26,161 nucleotides of DNA, from positions 1-26,161 of the forward strand of contig BTRG01000036.1 in NCBI GenBank assembly GCA_036986275.1. The letters run 5' to 3'. A program made the translations under genes and the position numbers. Position 1 is the stretch's first letter. Every line of letters starts with the position of its first letter. The DNA comes from BTRG01 sp036986275 (GTDB lineage: Bacteria; Pseudomonadota; Gammaproteobacteria; Acidiferrobacterales; SZUA-150). The notes below the pieces were generated by a model. It saw nothing but the letters and a program-made list of their open reading frames with translations. It had not been told where the DNA came from and made no database searches. This document shows, piece by piece, positions 13,877 to 22,285 of the stretch.

Positions 13877-14536
13877 ATGTTCACAGGCATTATAGAAGCA
13901 ACAGGAACTCTGGCCGTTCTGGCGGCCAAGGGCGATGGGATGCGCCTGCATATCAATACTGGAAAACTGGACATGAGTGATGTCGCTTTAGGCGACAGCA
14001 TTGCCGTCAATGGCGTGTGTCTCACGGTGGTGGATCTGCCCCGCAACGGGTTCTGGGCCGATGTTTCTGATGAGACCTTGCGCCTGACCACCTTGTCTTC
14101 CCTGTGCGTGGGCAGTTATGTGAATCTTGAAAAGGCCATGCCGGCCAATGGTCGCTTTGGTGGTCATATGGTCAGCGGTCATGTGGATGGTTTGGGCAAG
14201 ATCATTGGACGCCAGGACAATGGCCGTTTCGTGAAATTTCACGTGCAAGTCCCCCCTGAATTGTCACGTTATATTGCTCATAAAGGCTCGGTGTGCGTTG
14301 ATGGAGTGAGCCTGACCGTCAATAGTGTGGATGCCAATCGTTTCAGTCTGACTATCGTGCCGCATACGGTGCAGGAAACCATTATGGGTCATTATGCCGT
14401 CGGCGACTGCCTCAATATCGAGGTTGACGTGATGGCGCGTTATATTGAGCGCCTGCTGAATGCCGGGGAGGAGGTGCCCTTGCGTACAGGTGTTACACCG
14501 GAGTTGCTGGCCGAGCACGGGTTTTTACCGCAATAA
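13877..14536 (+). CDS. ribE: Riboflavin synthase alpha chain
   Basis: A 219-residue enzyme that dismutates two 6,7-dimethyl-8-ribityllumazine molecules to riboflavin. It has two tandem lumazine-binding repeats: residues 1-97 (MFTGIIEATG, NGVCLTVV, VNLEKAM) and 98-195 (SGHVDGLGKI, DGVSLTVNSV, NIEVDVMARYIERL). The ATG at 13877 was chosen because MFTGIIE is the invariant N-terminus and AAGGGGTGGGG precedes it; an upstream in-frame start would add unrelated residues from the ribD end. The gap to the next gene is 164 bases, larger than elsewhere in the operon. Confidence 0.97.
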   Translation: MFTGIIEATGTLAVLAAKGDGMRLHINTGKLDMSDVALGDSIAVNGVCLTVVDLPRNGFWADVSDETLRLTTLSSLCVGSYVNLEKAMPANGRFGGHMVSGHVDGLGKIIGRQDNGRFVKFHVQVPPELSRYIAHKGSVCVDGVSLTVNSVDANRFSLTIVPHTVQETIMGHYAVGDCLNIEVDVMARYIERLLNAGEEVPLRTGVTPELLAEHGFLPQ

Positions 14537-14700
14537 AAGCCTGATTAATTAATTACTCCCATACATGAGTCTGTATGGTATCGGCAGCGAGGGTGGGTAT
14601 TACTGTGTGTTTTGTATGGGGACCTGAAATCATCAAGGGCGACAGTCTGTGATGGATAGGTGATAATAGGGACACGATAAATAGTGATAGTTTAAGCATT
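14537..14700 (+). promoter_or_regulatory. ribE-ribB spacer with a hairpin; possible internal promoter region
   Basis: The 164-base gap contains the stem-loop CCATACA (14559-14565), six-base loop, TGTATGG (14572-14578), and AT-rich sequence before the next ATG. The FMN riboswitch (RFN) consensus was looked for and not found. There is no T-run after the stem. The ATG at 14701 has no recognisable Shine-Dalgarno (GATAGTTTAAGCATT precedes it), so the mode of ribB expression is unclear. Confidence 0.35.
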
Positions 14701-15858
14701 ATGGCGATCAGCCCCACCGAAGATATTATTGAAGAGCTGCGTCAGGGCCGAATGGTGGTCCTGATGGACGACGAGAACAGAGAAAACGAGGGTGACCTGG
14801 TGATGGTTGCCGAGCATGCACGTGCCGAAGACATCAATTTCATGGCCCGTTATGGACGGGGGCTGGTTTGTCTGACCCTGACCCGGGAGCGTTGCCAGCA
14901 GTTACAGCTTCCCTTGATGGTCAATGATAATCGCGCCCAGTTGTCTACCAACTTCACGGTATCCATTGAAGCCGCCGAAGGGGTGACCACAGGCATCTCC
15001 GCGGGCGACCGGGCCAGGACCATACAGGCAGCCGTCAAGGCGGATGCCAGGCCCGCGGAGATTGTCCAGCCTGGTCATATCTTTCCCTTGATGGCGCAGC
15101 GGGGCGGTGTGTTGGCGCGGGCCGGTCATACCGAGGCCGGTGTGGACCTGGCGCGACTGGCGGGCAAGGAGGCGGCCAGTGTGATCTGCGAGATCATGAA
15201 TGAAGACGGCACCATGGCGCGTCTGCCCGAGCTCAAGGTGTTTGCCGGGGAGCATAATCTGCTGATAGGTACTATCGCCGATCTCATCAAGTTTCGCCTG
15301 GAGAATGAGGCCACGGTGCAGCGAGTGGGCGAATACAGCATGCCTACAGAACATGGCGACTTTAATGTCATCGCATTCCATGACGATATTAGAGATGTGG
15401 TGCACCTTGCCCTGATCCAGGGTGAGATTGACAAAGATCAACCCACGCTGGTACGTGTGCATGTACAGGAATCATTAGCCGATTTGTTTACCGATGCCCA
15501 TCGCTCCGGTAGCTGGACGCCCAGCCAGGCCCTGGAACGGGTGGCCCAGGAAGGATGTGGCGTCGTCGTATTGCTGGATCAGCAATGCCAGGGTGATAAC
15601 ATGCTCGAACGCCTGCAGTATTTTAAAAGGGGTGCAGAGACCGGTTCATTGCTTCAGGAGACACCGCATGGTGGTGAAGTACTGCGTACTTATGGTGCGG
15701 GTTGTCAGATACTGGCTGATGTCGGTGTCGGCAAGATGCGGGTAATGGGTCATGCCATACGTTTGCCCGCCATGTCCGGTTTTGGGCTTGAGGTTGTAGA
15801 GAATCTTGAGACCAGCCATGATCGATCTATCGAAAGCAGGAAACAACAGGCAGGATGA
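14701..15858 (+). CDS. ribB: 3,4-dihydroxy-2-butanone 4-phosphate synthase fused to a degenerate GTP cyclohydrolase II-like domain (RibBX type)
   Basis: A 385-residue protein. Residues 1-200 are a complete DHBP synthase: DDENRENEGDLVMVAE with its acidic metal ligands, TGISAGDRARTI, and HIFPLMAQRGGVLARAGHTEAGVDLARL. It makes the four-carbon unit of riboflavin from ribulose 5-phosphate. Residues about 208-375 have the GTP cyclohydrolase II fold pattern. Where RibA has its zinc cysteines (SLRCDCGFQL), this protein reads DAHRSGSWTPSQAL with no Cys, so cyclohydrolase activity is not expected. This matches the RibBX hybrids described in Shewanella and other Proteobacteria, rather than a bifunctional RibBA. 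A separate ribA should exist in the genome. The stop overlaps the ribH start (ATGA). Confidence 0.93.
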   Translation: MAISPTEDIIEELRQGRMVVLMDDENRENEGDLVMVAEHARAEDINFMARYGRGLVCLTLTRERCQQLQLPLMVNDNRAQLSTNFTVSIEAAEGVTTGISAGDRARTIQAAVKADARPAEIVQPGHIFPLMAQRGGVLARAGHTEAGVDLARLAGKEAASVICEIMNEDGTMARLPELKVFAGEHNLLIGTIADLIKFRLENEATVQRVGEYSMPTEHGDFNVIAFHDDIRDVVHLALIQGEIDKDQPTLVRVHVQESLADLFTDAHRSGSWTPSQALERVAQEGCGVVVLLDQQCQGDNMLERLQYFKRGAETGSLLQETPHGGEVLRTYGAGCQILADVGVGKMRVMGHAIRLPAMSGFGLEVVENLETSHDRSIESRKQQAG

Positions 15859-16328
15859 GCAAAAGAAATACACTCGAAGGTGACTTGATTGTACGCGGCG
15901 CACGATTTGGTATTGTGGTATCGCGTTTTAACAGTTTCATTGGTGAGCCTTTGCTGGAGGGCGCCATGGATGCCTTGCTGCGTCACGGTGCCCAGACATC
16001 AGATATCGATATTGTGCGTGTACCCGGGGCTCATGAGATTCCTCTGGTCTTACAGGTCATGGCCGATAGCAACAAATATGATGCATTGATTGCATTGGGT
16101 GCCGTGATACGCGGTTCAACACCTCATTTTGATTATGTGGCAAGCGAGTGCACCAAGGGCTTGGCCCATGTCAGCATGCAAGGCAAGTTACCGGTCGCTT
16201 TTGGTGTATTGACTGTGGATACGATAGAGCAGGCCATAGAGAGGGCAGGTACCAAGGCGGGCAACAAAGGCGCGGAAGCGGCTTTGTCAGCCGTTGAAAT
16301 GGTGAACCTGCTTAAACAACTTAAATAA
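15855..16328 (+). CDS. ribH: 6,7-dimethyl-8-ribityllumazine synthase
   Basis: A 157-residue subunit of the icosahedral or pentameric lumazine synthase that condenses the RibB and RibD-pathway products. Conserved features are ARFGIVVSRFN, VPGAHEIP, GAVIRGSTPHFDYV with the catalytic His, FGVLTVDTIEQAIERAGTKAGNKG, and the C-terminal AALSAVEMVNL. The start overlaps the ribB stop by four bases, with AGGCAGG just upstream, which implies translational coupling. nusB follows after 31 bases, the standard order. Confidence 0.97.
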   Translation: MSKRNTLEGDLIVRGARFGIVVSRFNSFIGEPLLEGAMDALLRHGAQTSDIDIVRVPGAHEIPLVLQVMADSNKYDALIALGAVIRGSTPHFDYVASECTKGLAHVSMQGKLPVAFGVLTVDTIEQAIERAGTKAGNKGAEAALSAVEMVNLLKQLK

Positions 16329-16359
16329 CTGAAGCATCTTGTAACAAAAGGGGGCGATC

Positions 16360-16788
16360 ATGAGTAAAGGCAGTCGTCACAAGGCAAGACAGGCAGCAGT
16401 GCAGGCATTGTATCAGTGGCAATTAACGGAACAATCGCCGGCAGAAATTGAGGATCACTTTATTCTTGATCATGAGATGAGTGATGTTGATATGGAATAC
16501 TTCGATTATCTTGTGCGCGAGGTACCCCTGCACCAGCATGAACTGGATGACCATATTCTTCCGTACCTGGATAGAAGTATTAATGAGGTGGACCCAGTGG
16601 AGCGTGCGATATTGCGTATTGGTACATACGAATTCGAGTTTCACCCGGAGATACCCTATAAAGTTGTGATTGATGAAGGCGTTGAACTTGCCAAGACCTT
16701 TGGCGCCGAGCATGGCCATAAGTTTGTCAATGCGGTGTTAGACAAGGTGGCCGCCAAACTACGGTCCGTGGAAACCGCCTCCGGCTAG
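16360..16788 (+). CDS. nusB: Transcription antitermination factor NusB
   Basis: A 142-residue RNA-binding helical protein that joins NusE (S10) at boxA of rRNA operons. The N-terminal RHKARQAAVQALYQWQL is the Arg-rich family signature, and the C-terminal part has VDPVERAILRIGTYEFEFHPEIPYKVVIDEGVELAKTFGAEHGHKFVNAVLDKVA. AAAGGGGGCG lies before the ATG. It sits between ribH and thiL as in E. coli. Confidence 0.97.
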   Translation: MSKGSRHKARQAAVQALYQWQLTEQSPAEIEDHFILDHEMSDVDMEYFDYLVREVPLHQHELDDHILPYLDRSINEVDPVERAILRIGTYEFEFHPEIPYKVVIDEGVELAKTFGAEHGHKFVNAVLDKVAAKLRSVETASG

Positions 16789-16800
16789 ACGGAGTATTCA

Positions 16801-17766
16801 TTGGGTGAGTTTGATCTTATACGCGATTTTTTCGCTCAACAGCAGTTGTCAAGACAGGATGTAGTACTGGGAATAGGTGATGACGCCGCCATTCTGGATG
16901 TCCATCCTGGTGCCGAGTTGATCACGACATCCGACCTGCTTGTTGAAGGTGTCCATTTTCCCCAGTCGACCAGTGCCTATGATGTGGGCTATAAATCCCT
17001 TGCCGTCAACCTGAGCGATATGGCCGCCATGGGGGCCGAGCCTGCATGGTTCCTTTTGAGTATCAGCCTTCCTGAGGCCAGCGAATCATGGCTAAGAAAT
17101 TTTTGTGAAGGCCTGTTTTCCCTGGCCAGTGAGTGCACTGTGCAACTGGTCGGTGGTGATACAGTTCGTGGTCCTCTTGCAGTGGGTGTCACCATGATGG
17201 GATGGGCACCGCAATCCCAGGCTATCAGACGGTCTGGCGCCAGGCCGGGTGATGGTGTCTATGTTACAGGAGTATTGGGTGATGCCGGCCTGGCGTTGGC
17301 CGGCATACAAAACGAAGTATGGCTACCACAAGATATACAGATGTTATTGTTGATAACACTCAACCGTCCCGTGCCCAGGGTTCAGGAAGGTATTAAGTTA
17401 AGGGGTCTTGCCACCAGCGCCATCGATATTTCTGATGGACTGGTTTCTGATTTGGGGCATATCTGTGCTGAGAGTAACGTCGGCGCTGAAGTGGAGTTGT
17501 CTTTGATACCTTTGTCGGAGAGCTACATGGAATTTGCTATGCCTGTGTTCGGGTATGATAAGGCTGTTAGTCACGGCGATGATTATGAATTATGTTTTAC
17601 AGTACCCGAAGAGAAAGAGGTTCAGTTTACCGGTTTATACAAAGAATTCTCTGTACCTGTCACCCGCATCGGGGCGATTACCGAGGTTCGTGATATAAGA
17701 TGGATACAAGAAGACGGTAACAGGGCGACCTTCAGTAAGGGTCACGATCATTTCCCGGATGAATGA
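16801..17766 (+). CDS. thiL: Thiamine-monophosphate kinase
   Basis: A 321-residue enzyme that phosphorylates thiamine monophosphate to thiamine pyrophosphate. Metal- and ATP-binding motifs are present: GIGDDAAILD, TTSDLLVEGVHF, GYKSLAVNLSDMAAMGAEP, VGGDTVRGPL, AIDISDGLVSDLGHI and HGDDYELCFTVP. The start is a TTG, supported by GGAG six bases upstream (16791-16794) and by the family N-terminus MGEFDLI. It follows nusB by 12 bases, and its stop overlaps an ATG (ATGA at 17763) ahead of pgpA. Confidence 0.96.
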   Translation: MGEFDLIRDFFAQQQLSRQDVVLGIGDDAAILDVHPGAELITTSDLLVEGVHFPQSTSAYDVGYKSLAVNLSDMAAMGAEPAWFLLSISLPEASESWLRNFCEGLFSLASECTVQLVGGDTVRGPLAVGVTMMGWAPQSQAIRRSGARPGDGVYVTGVLGDAGLALAGIQNEVWLPQDIQMLLLITLNRPVPRVQEGIKLRGLATSAIDISDGLVSDLGHICAESNVGAEVELSLIPLSESYMEFAMPVFGYDKAVSHGDDYELCFTVPEEKEVQFTGLYKEFSVPVTRIGAITEVRDIRWIQEDGNRATFSKGHDHFPDE

Positions 17767-17784
17767 CTCGTTTTAGCATATCCC

Positions 17785-18285
17785 GTGACAGTATCTTTAG
17801 CACTACACCCTTTTCGCAACCCCGTTCATTTCCTGGCAACGGGAATGGGTTCGGGCCTAAGCCCATGGGCGCCTGGCACCATGGGCACCCTGGTGGCGGT
17901 TCCCGTCTATTTGTTAATTGCCGGTTTACCGCTGATCGTATACCTGATTGTAGTGTTATTAAGTTTTATCGCGGGCGTATTGATCTGTGGCCGCACCGCC
18001 AGGGATATGGGTGTACATGACCATCCAGCGATAGTCTGGGATGAGTTTGTCGGTCTGTGGGTTGCCTTGATTTATGTTCCTCTAAGCTGGTGGTCTGTTG
18101 CTCTGGGTGTGGCACTATTCAGGTTGTTTGATATATGGAAGCCACAACCCATACGATGGCTGGATAGACATGTAGGCGGCGGACTGGGCATCATGGTAGA
18201 TGATGTGCTGGCAGGAATATATGCATTGGTTGCCTTGCATGTCATTGTCTACGGGATATTGATGATATGGCCAGACGTAGCGTAG
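17785..18285 (+). CDS. pgpA: Phosphatidylglycerophosphatase A
   Basis: A 166-residue inner membrane enzyme that removes the phosphate of phosphatidylglycerophosphate. Features aligned with E. coli PgpA are NPVHFLATGMGSGLSPWAPGTMGTL, TARDMGVHDHPAIVWDEFVGLW with its acidic residues, DIWKPQPIRWLD, and GGLGIMVDDVLAG. Three to four hydrophobic spans are present. The only in-frame start is a GTG at 17785, with no ribosome binding site. An out-of-frame ATG overlapping the thiL stop (17763) opens a different reading frame across the same bases, so initiation may depend on coupling to thiL. Confidence 0.93.
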   Translation: MTVSLALHPFRNPVHFLATGMGSGLSPWAPGTMGTLVAVPVYLLIAGLPLIVYLIVVLLSFIAGVLICGRTARDMGVHDHPAIVWDEFVGLWVALIYVPLSWWSVALGVALFRLFDIWKPQPIRWLDRHVGGGLGIMVDDVLAGIYALVALHVIVYGILMIWPDVA

Positions 18286-18353
18286 CTCCAGTCTGTGCCG
18301 ACTCATGATGATAAAAGAATGGATAACAAAGATATCCAGAAGGAAAGTGGATT

Positions 18354-18857
18354 GTGGAATTGCCTATAGAAATGCGGTCATACATTGTTCCGGACGTGAC
18401 TAATGATGAGAAGTCCTCTATGGCTGAGAAAGCCACTCTGTTCTCCGAATTATCACGAAAAGAAATTGAACTGCTGGCAGAGCATATGCATGTGTGCGAG
18501 GCAGGTCAGGGTATAGCCATACTCAAGGAAGGTGAACGTGGCGGTTATCTATGTGTATTGATAAGTGGGCGGTTGGATGTATATAAAGAGTCAGGCAGTG
18601 GTCAATCGAGAAAGATCTCTACCGTGAGACCGGGTCGTGCGATAGGCGAGATGTCGCTGATAGATGGTCAGGCTTATTCCGCCACGGTTTTGGCAACAGA
18701 ACCCGTGAAATTACTGGTACTGGCCCAGAATGATTTTATCAATGTCTCCAGACGTTATCCGCGATTGGGCTTAAAGTTGTTATGGCGTATATCCAGGTTG
18801 GTCAGCCTGCGTTTGCGCCAGACCAGCGCGGGACTCACCGAACATCTGGAGGGATAG
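18354..18857 (+). CDS. Cyclic nucleotide-binding (cNMP/CRP-like) domain protein without DNA-binding domain
   Basis: A 167-residue protein consisting of one CRP-type beta-roll (about 28-128) plus a C-terminal helix (FINVSRRYPRLGLKLLWRISRLVSLRLRQTS) and no helix-turn-helix. The phosphate-binding cassette reads GEMSLIDGQAYSATV (98-112). Gly98 and Glu99 are kept, but the Arg that contacts the cyclic phosphate in CRP (Arg82) is Tyr108, so ligand binding is doubtful or altered. The start is a GTG with AAGGAAAG upstream; an ATG at 18372 is an alternative. It lies 68 bases after pgpA and converges with the Sel1 protein gene. Role unknown, perhaps an adaptor or sensory subunit. Confidence 0.8.
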   Translation: MELPIEMRSYIVPDVTNDEKSSMAEKATLFSELSRKEIELLAEHMHVCEAGQGIAILKEGERGGYLCVLISGRLDVYKESGSGQSRKISTVRPGRAIGEMSLIDGQAYSATVLATEPVKLLVLAQNDFINVSRRYPRLGLKLLWRISRLVSLRLRQTSAGLTEHLEG

Positions 18858-18866
18858 CTAAACAGG

Positions 18867-19652
18867 TTAGTTACTTGCCTTGGCCGTGTTGTGCAGAATC
18901 TTCAGCGCCTTTACGGCTGCGTCATAGCCCTGGTCAGCCGATTGTTTCCACAGAACTTCCGCGACTTCCCAATTCTGTTGTACACCATGACCGTTGGCGT
19001 AGGCTATTCCCAAACTGAATTGAGCAGCAGGGTCTCCCTGGTTCGCGGCTTTTTGCCACCATCGTGCGGCAGTCACCAGATCCCGGTTGGCTCCAAAGCC
19101 GTTGGAATACATCAGCCCCAGGTTAAACTGTGCATCGGTATTCCCTGACAGTGCGGCCTTGCGCCACCAGATAACGGCTTCATTGAAATCGACCTCGACT
19201 CCTATGCCTTTGGCAAAAATAACGCCCATGTTGTACTGTGCCTTGGAGTGGCCCTGGCTCGCGGCCTTTTGATACCACGCCAAGGCCTGTTTCAGGTCCT
19301 GCTTTACGCCTTCCCCGTTAAAGTACAGCGTTCCCAGGTGATATTGCGCAGGGGCGTGCCCCTGCTGTGCGATGACCCGCCAAGTGTTTGCGGCATAAGC
19401 ATGATGACCTTCTTTGTAGGCTTTGATAGCCTCCTGATGCAGGTAATGTGAAGCCGTGTGTGTCCCAAGATCGCGCAGAATATTGCTCTGAGGGGTTTCC
19501 TGAACCAGTCGGCCATCGGTGTGATGTATGGCCGCGTTTGCAGTCATGGCCGCGAAAAAAGTCATTAGCATGGCCAGGATGCGGGTATTCCGCAAATAAA
19601 CCGGACTCCCTGTTGCCTGGTGCACTCCGCTTCGTGATGTATTGTCCGCCAT
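18867..19652 (-). CDS. Secreted Sel1-repeat (TPR-like) protein
   Basis: A 261-residue protein. The N-terminal region has a hydrophobic segment LAMLMTFFAAMTANA (ending near residue 40), which looks like a signal peptide with a long n-region or a membrane anchor. The rest holds about five Sel1-like repeats of about 36 residues, such as APAQYHLGTLYFNGEGVKQDLKQALAWYQKAASQGH, which form a helical solenoid for protein-protein contacts. The ATG at 19652 was chosen because AGAGGG lies eight bases upstream. Longer in-frame starts at 19685 and 19742 lack a ribosome binding site. The gene ends ten bases from the convergent CNB-domain gene, and no terminator is visible between them. Function cannot be assigned beyond a scaffold role. 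Confidence 0.8.
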   Translation of the reverse strand: MADNTSRSGVHQATGSPVYLRNTRILAMLMTFFAAMTANAAIHHTDGRLVQETPQSNILRDLGTHTASHYLHQEAIKAYKEGHHAYAANTWRVIAQQGHAPAQYHLGTLYFNGEGVKQDLKQALAWYQKAASQGHSKAQYNMGVIFAKGIGVEVDFNEAVIWWRKAALSGNTDAQFNLGLMYSNGFGANRDLVTAARWWQKAANQGDPAAQFSLGIAYANGHGVQQNWEVAEVLWKQSADQGYDAAVKALKILHNTAKASN

Positions 19653-19958
19653 TAACTTACCCTCTGTTTCAGGTCGTACACTCATAGTCGACCGGGTGCA
19701 GCTAGAATTTAGAGAGGCAAGACTCATGCCACAATTGCACAATAAATGTGCAACAAAATGTCAAAAGTGCTGTAATGTCACGTAAACAAAGGGAAAGTAA
19801 TACTGTCCTGTTTGGGATTTTCGGCCACAAAGGGACAGATTTAATTCACAGTACAGGCGGGAACAGGAATATTTGCTGTTAATACGGCACATAATTGGCA
19901 TTTTGCAGGTGCCAGTATTTTGGTTTATCCGATTGGGAGTCCCTGGCGGGAGGTGGCC

Positions 19959-21239
19959 CTATAGTTGCCAGATGCTGCGTCCTTTGGACTGGTATGCATT
20001 TGCATCCAGTATGGATTTTACATCAATAATACAGGCCTGATCATTCAGTTTGTCAGAATAGGTCTTCATGTCTTTATCAACAAACTCCAGGTGAGCCACA
20101 GCGATGACCATGCTATCGGCCCTGGGTAGTTGATCCCACGCTTTAAGGTCGATGCCATATTCATTCTTTGCTTCTGTGGTTGAAGCGAGTGGGTCATGTA
20201 TATGCAACTCCACACCGTAACTGTTGAGCTCATTGATGATATCGATGACGCGGGAATTTCGTAAGTCTGCACAGTTTTCCTTAAAGGTCAGGCCAAGGAT
20301 ATTGATGCTTGCGCCCTTGACTTGAAAACCTGATTGAATCAACTGTCTGATGGTCTGCTCAGCAATGTACTTACCCATGCCGTCATTGATTTGTCGACCG
20401 GCGAGGATCACGTCGGGGTGATAGCCTATCAGATCGGCCTTATAGGTTAGGTAATAAGGGTCGACGCCGATACAATGTCCGCCGACAAGACCTGGTTTGA
20501 ATGGAAGAAAGTTCCACTTGGTACCCGCGGCTTCCAGCACTTCCGCGGTATTGACACCTACCTTATTAAAAATAATTGCCAGCTCGTTCATTAACGCGAT
20601 ATTAAGATCACGTTGGGTGTTTTCAATGACTTTTACAGCCTCGGCAGTTTTAATGCTGCTGGCCCTGTACACACCCGCTTTAATTATGGTTTCGTATAGA
20701 GAGGCAACATTCTCCAGGGTCTCGGGTGTGTCACCGGAAACAACCTTAACAATAGAGGTTAGAGTATTCTCCTTGTCACCCGGGTTGATGCGCTCTGGCG
20801 AGTAACCAATATTAAAATCTTTTTTCCATTTCAGCGATGAATACTTTTCGAGTTCAGGAATACAAATCTCCTCTGTGGCACCGGGAAAAACAGTGGATTC
20901 GTATATGATGGTTGAACCGCGTTGCATATGCTTGCCTACAATTTTGCTGGCTGCCTTGAGCGGCTCGAAATTGGGGCGGTGTGACTGATCAATCGGTGTG
21001 GGGACTGCGATGATATAATAATCGGCTTCGTTGAGTTCTTCCGGCCCTCGGGCGAAAGACAGCAGGTTCGCTGCCTTGAATGCATCCGGTCTGACTTCTC
21101 CGGTGGCATCATAACCTTCCCGATAGGCCTCCAGTTTGGTGGAATTGGTGTCGTAGCCTATGGTTGTGTAGTGTTTGCCAAGCTCAATCGCCAGTGGCAG
21201 GCCCACGTAGCCCAGTCCTATAACAGCAATACGGGTCAT
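19959..21239 (-). CDS. tviB: Nucleotide sugar dehydrogenase, TviB/WbpO-type (UDP-N-acetylhexosamine 6-dehydrogenase)
   Basis: A 426-residue NAD-dependent enzyme that oxidises the C6 hydroxyl of a UDP-HexNAc (usually GalNAc or GlcNAc) to the uronic acid. The N-terminal Rossmann motif is GLGYVGLP (8-15). Glu149 is in YSPERINPGD, Lys203 and Asn207 are in AVKVIENTQRDLNIALMNE, and the catalytic Cys256 is in LVGGHCIGVDPYYL. A second Rossmann fold follows (ASINILGLTFKENCADLRNS). Its sequence is nearer to TviB/WbpO than to UDP-glucose dehydrogenase; substrate choice is inferred. galE lies just upstream on the same strand, 65 bases away. No glycosyltransferase is nearby. The 216 bases beyond its end (19743-19958) hold nothing recognisable. 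Confidence 0.9.
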   Translation of the reverse strand: MTRIAVIGLGYVGLPLAIELGKHYTTIGYDTNSTKLEAYREGYDATGEVRPDAFKAANLLSFARGPEELNEADYYIIAVPTPIDQSHRPNFEPLKAASKIVGKHMQRGSTIIYESTVFPGATEEICIPELEKYSSLKWKKDFNIGYSPERINPGDKENTLTSIVKVVSGDTPETLENVASLYETIIKAGVYRASSIKTAEAVKVIENTQRDLNIALMNELAIIFNKVGVNTAEVLEAAGTKWNFLPFKPGLVGGHCIGVDPYYLTYKADLIGYHPDVILAGRQINDGMGKYIAEQTIRQLIQSGFQVKGASINILGLTFKENCADLRNSRVIDIINELNSYGVELHIHDPLASTTEAKNEYGIDLKAWDQLPRADSMVIAVAHLEFVDKDMKTYSDKLNDQACIIDVKSILDANAYQSKGRSIWQL

Positions 21240-21304
21240 TGAGAATCCCCGGGCAGAGTTGGTATCGCTTTCATTCCGTGAGTATAGCCAATCAAAACAG
21301 GTTG

Positions 21305-22285
21305 TTATTGGGCCTGGTGTTGTTTCTGGTGCCAGTGCCAGGCGCTGGCCACGATCTCATTCAGGTCAGTGTGTTTGGGTTGCCAGCCCAGAATCTTGCG
21401 CGCCTTTTCCGAGGAGGCCGTGAGCACGGGTGGATCGCCAACGCGGCGGCCTTCCATAGTATAGGTAATTTTTTGCCCTGTTATTTTCTCTGCCGCGGCG
21501 ATGACTTCTTTCACGGAAAAACCATTCCCATTCCCCAGATTAAAGATGTCCGAGTTGCCACCTTTATCCAGGTAGTCGAGTGCTTTCATGTGTGCATCGC
21601 AAAGATCTTCAACATGAATGTAATCGCGGACACAGGTGCCGTCCGGTGTATCGTAATCCTCCCCAAAGATACATAGCGACTTGCCGCTAACCAGCAGCGA
21701 TAAAAGTATATTGGGGATTAAATGCGTTTCGGGGTCATGCAGCTCGCCGGTATCCGATTCGTTGTCGGCGCCAGCTGCATTAAAATATCGCAGACTCACA
21801 TTCTTGAGCCCATAGGCATGATCGTAGTCTTTCAGAATATGCTCGACCATGAGTTTGGTTTGTCCGTAGGGATTAATCGGGACAGTGACATGGGCTTCAT
21901 CGATAGGTGTGTAGCTCGGGTTACCGAAGACTGCGGCCGTGGATGAAAAAATAAAAATCTTGCACTGGTGGGCCATCATCGCGTCCAGCAGGTTGAGTGT
22001 ACCGGTGACATTGTTTCTATAATACAGGGCCGGTTTCTCAACCGATTCACCTACTAGGGATTTGGCCGAGAAATGCATGACAGCATCAATTTGATGGGAC
22101 GAAAAGGTTTGTTCCAGATCTCCCGGGTTAAGCAAATCGCCTTCAATAAACTCCCCCCATTGTACGGCCTCGCGGTGGCCCGTGGAAAGATTGTCGAAGA
22201 CTAAGACATCATGACCTGCGCGCGCTAACATCTTGCACATATGCGATGCGATATAGCCGGCGCCCCCACATACCAACACTTTCAT
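21305..22285 (-). CDS. galE: UDP-glucose 4-epimerase
   Basis: A 326-residue short-chain dehydrogenase/reductase of the extended type that interconverts UDP-glucose and UDP-galactose (or the N-acetyl forms). The NAD motif GGAGYIASH (7-15) has Ala in place of the usual Gly. Other features are VFDNLSTGH, MHFSAKSLVGESV, the catalytic triad from Ser114/115 (IFSSTAAVFG), Tyr140 and Lys144 (YGQTK), and RYFNAAGAD, HLIPNIL and DGTCVRDYIHV of true GalE. It precedes the dehydrogenase in a two-gene minus-strand unit and is divergent from another epimerase across 110 bases (22286-22395). Confidence 0.93.
   Translation of the reverse strand: MKVLVCGGAGYIASHMCKMLARAGHDVLVFDNLSTGHREAVQWGEFIEGDLLNPGDLEQTFSSHQIDAVMHFSAKSLVGESVEKPALYYRNNVTGTLNLLDAMMAHQCKIFIFSSTAAVFGNPSYTPIDEAHVTVPINPYGQTKLMVEHILKDYDHAYGLKNVSLRYFNAAGADNESDTGELHDPETHLIPNILLSLLVSGKSLCIFGEDYDTPDGTCVRDYIHVEDLCDAHMKALDYLDKGGNSDIFNLGNGNGFSVKEVIAAAEKITGQKITYTMEGRRVGDPPVLTASSEKARKILGWQPKHTDLNEIVASAWHWHQKQHQAQ

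Noticed and set aside
14537..14700. FMN riboswitch before ribB
   Set aside because: GAGGGTGGGT near 14590 looked suggestive, but the conserved RFN blocks are absent.
17763..18020. 85-codon ORF overlapping pgpA
   Set aside because: The encoded sequence is low-complexity and unlike any family, while the overlapping frame is clear PgpA. It is mentioned only as a possible lead ORF.
19653..19742. Longer N-terminus for the Sel1 protein (MCNCGMSLAS...)
   Set aside because: There is no ribosome binding site before the upstream starts, while the ATG at 19652 has AGAGGG at good spacing.
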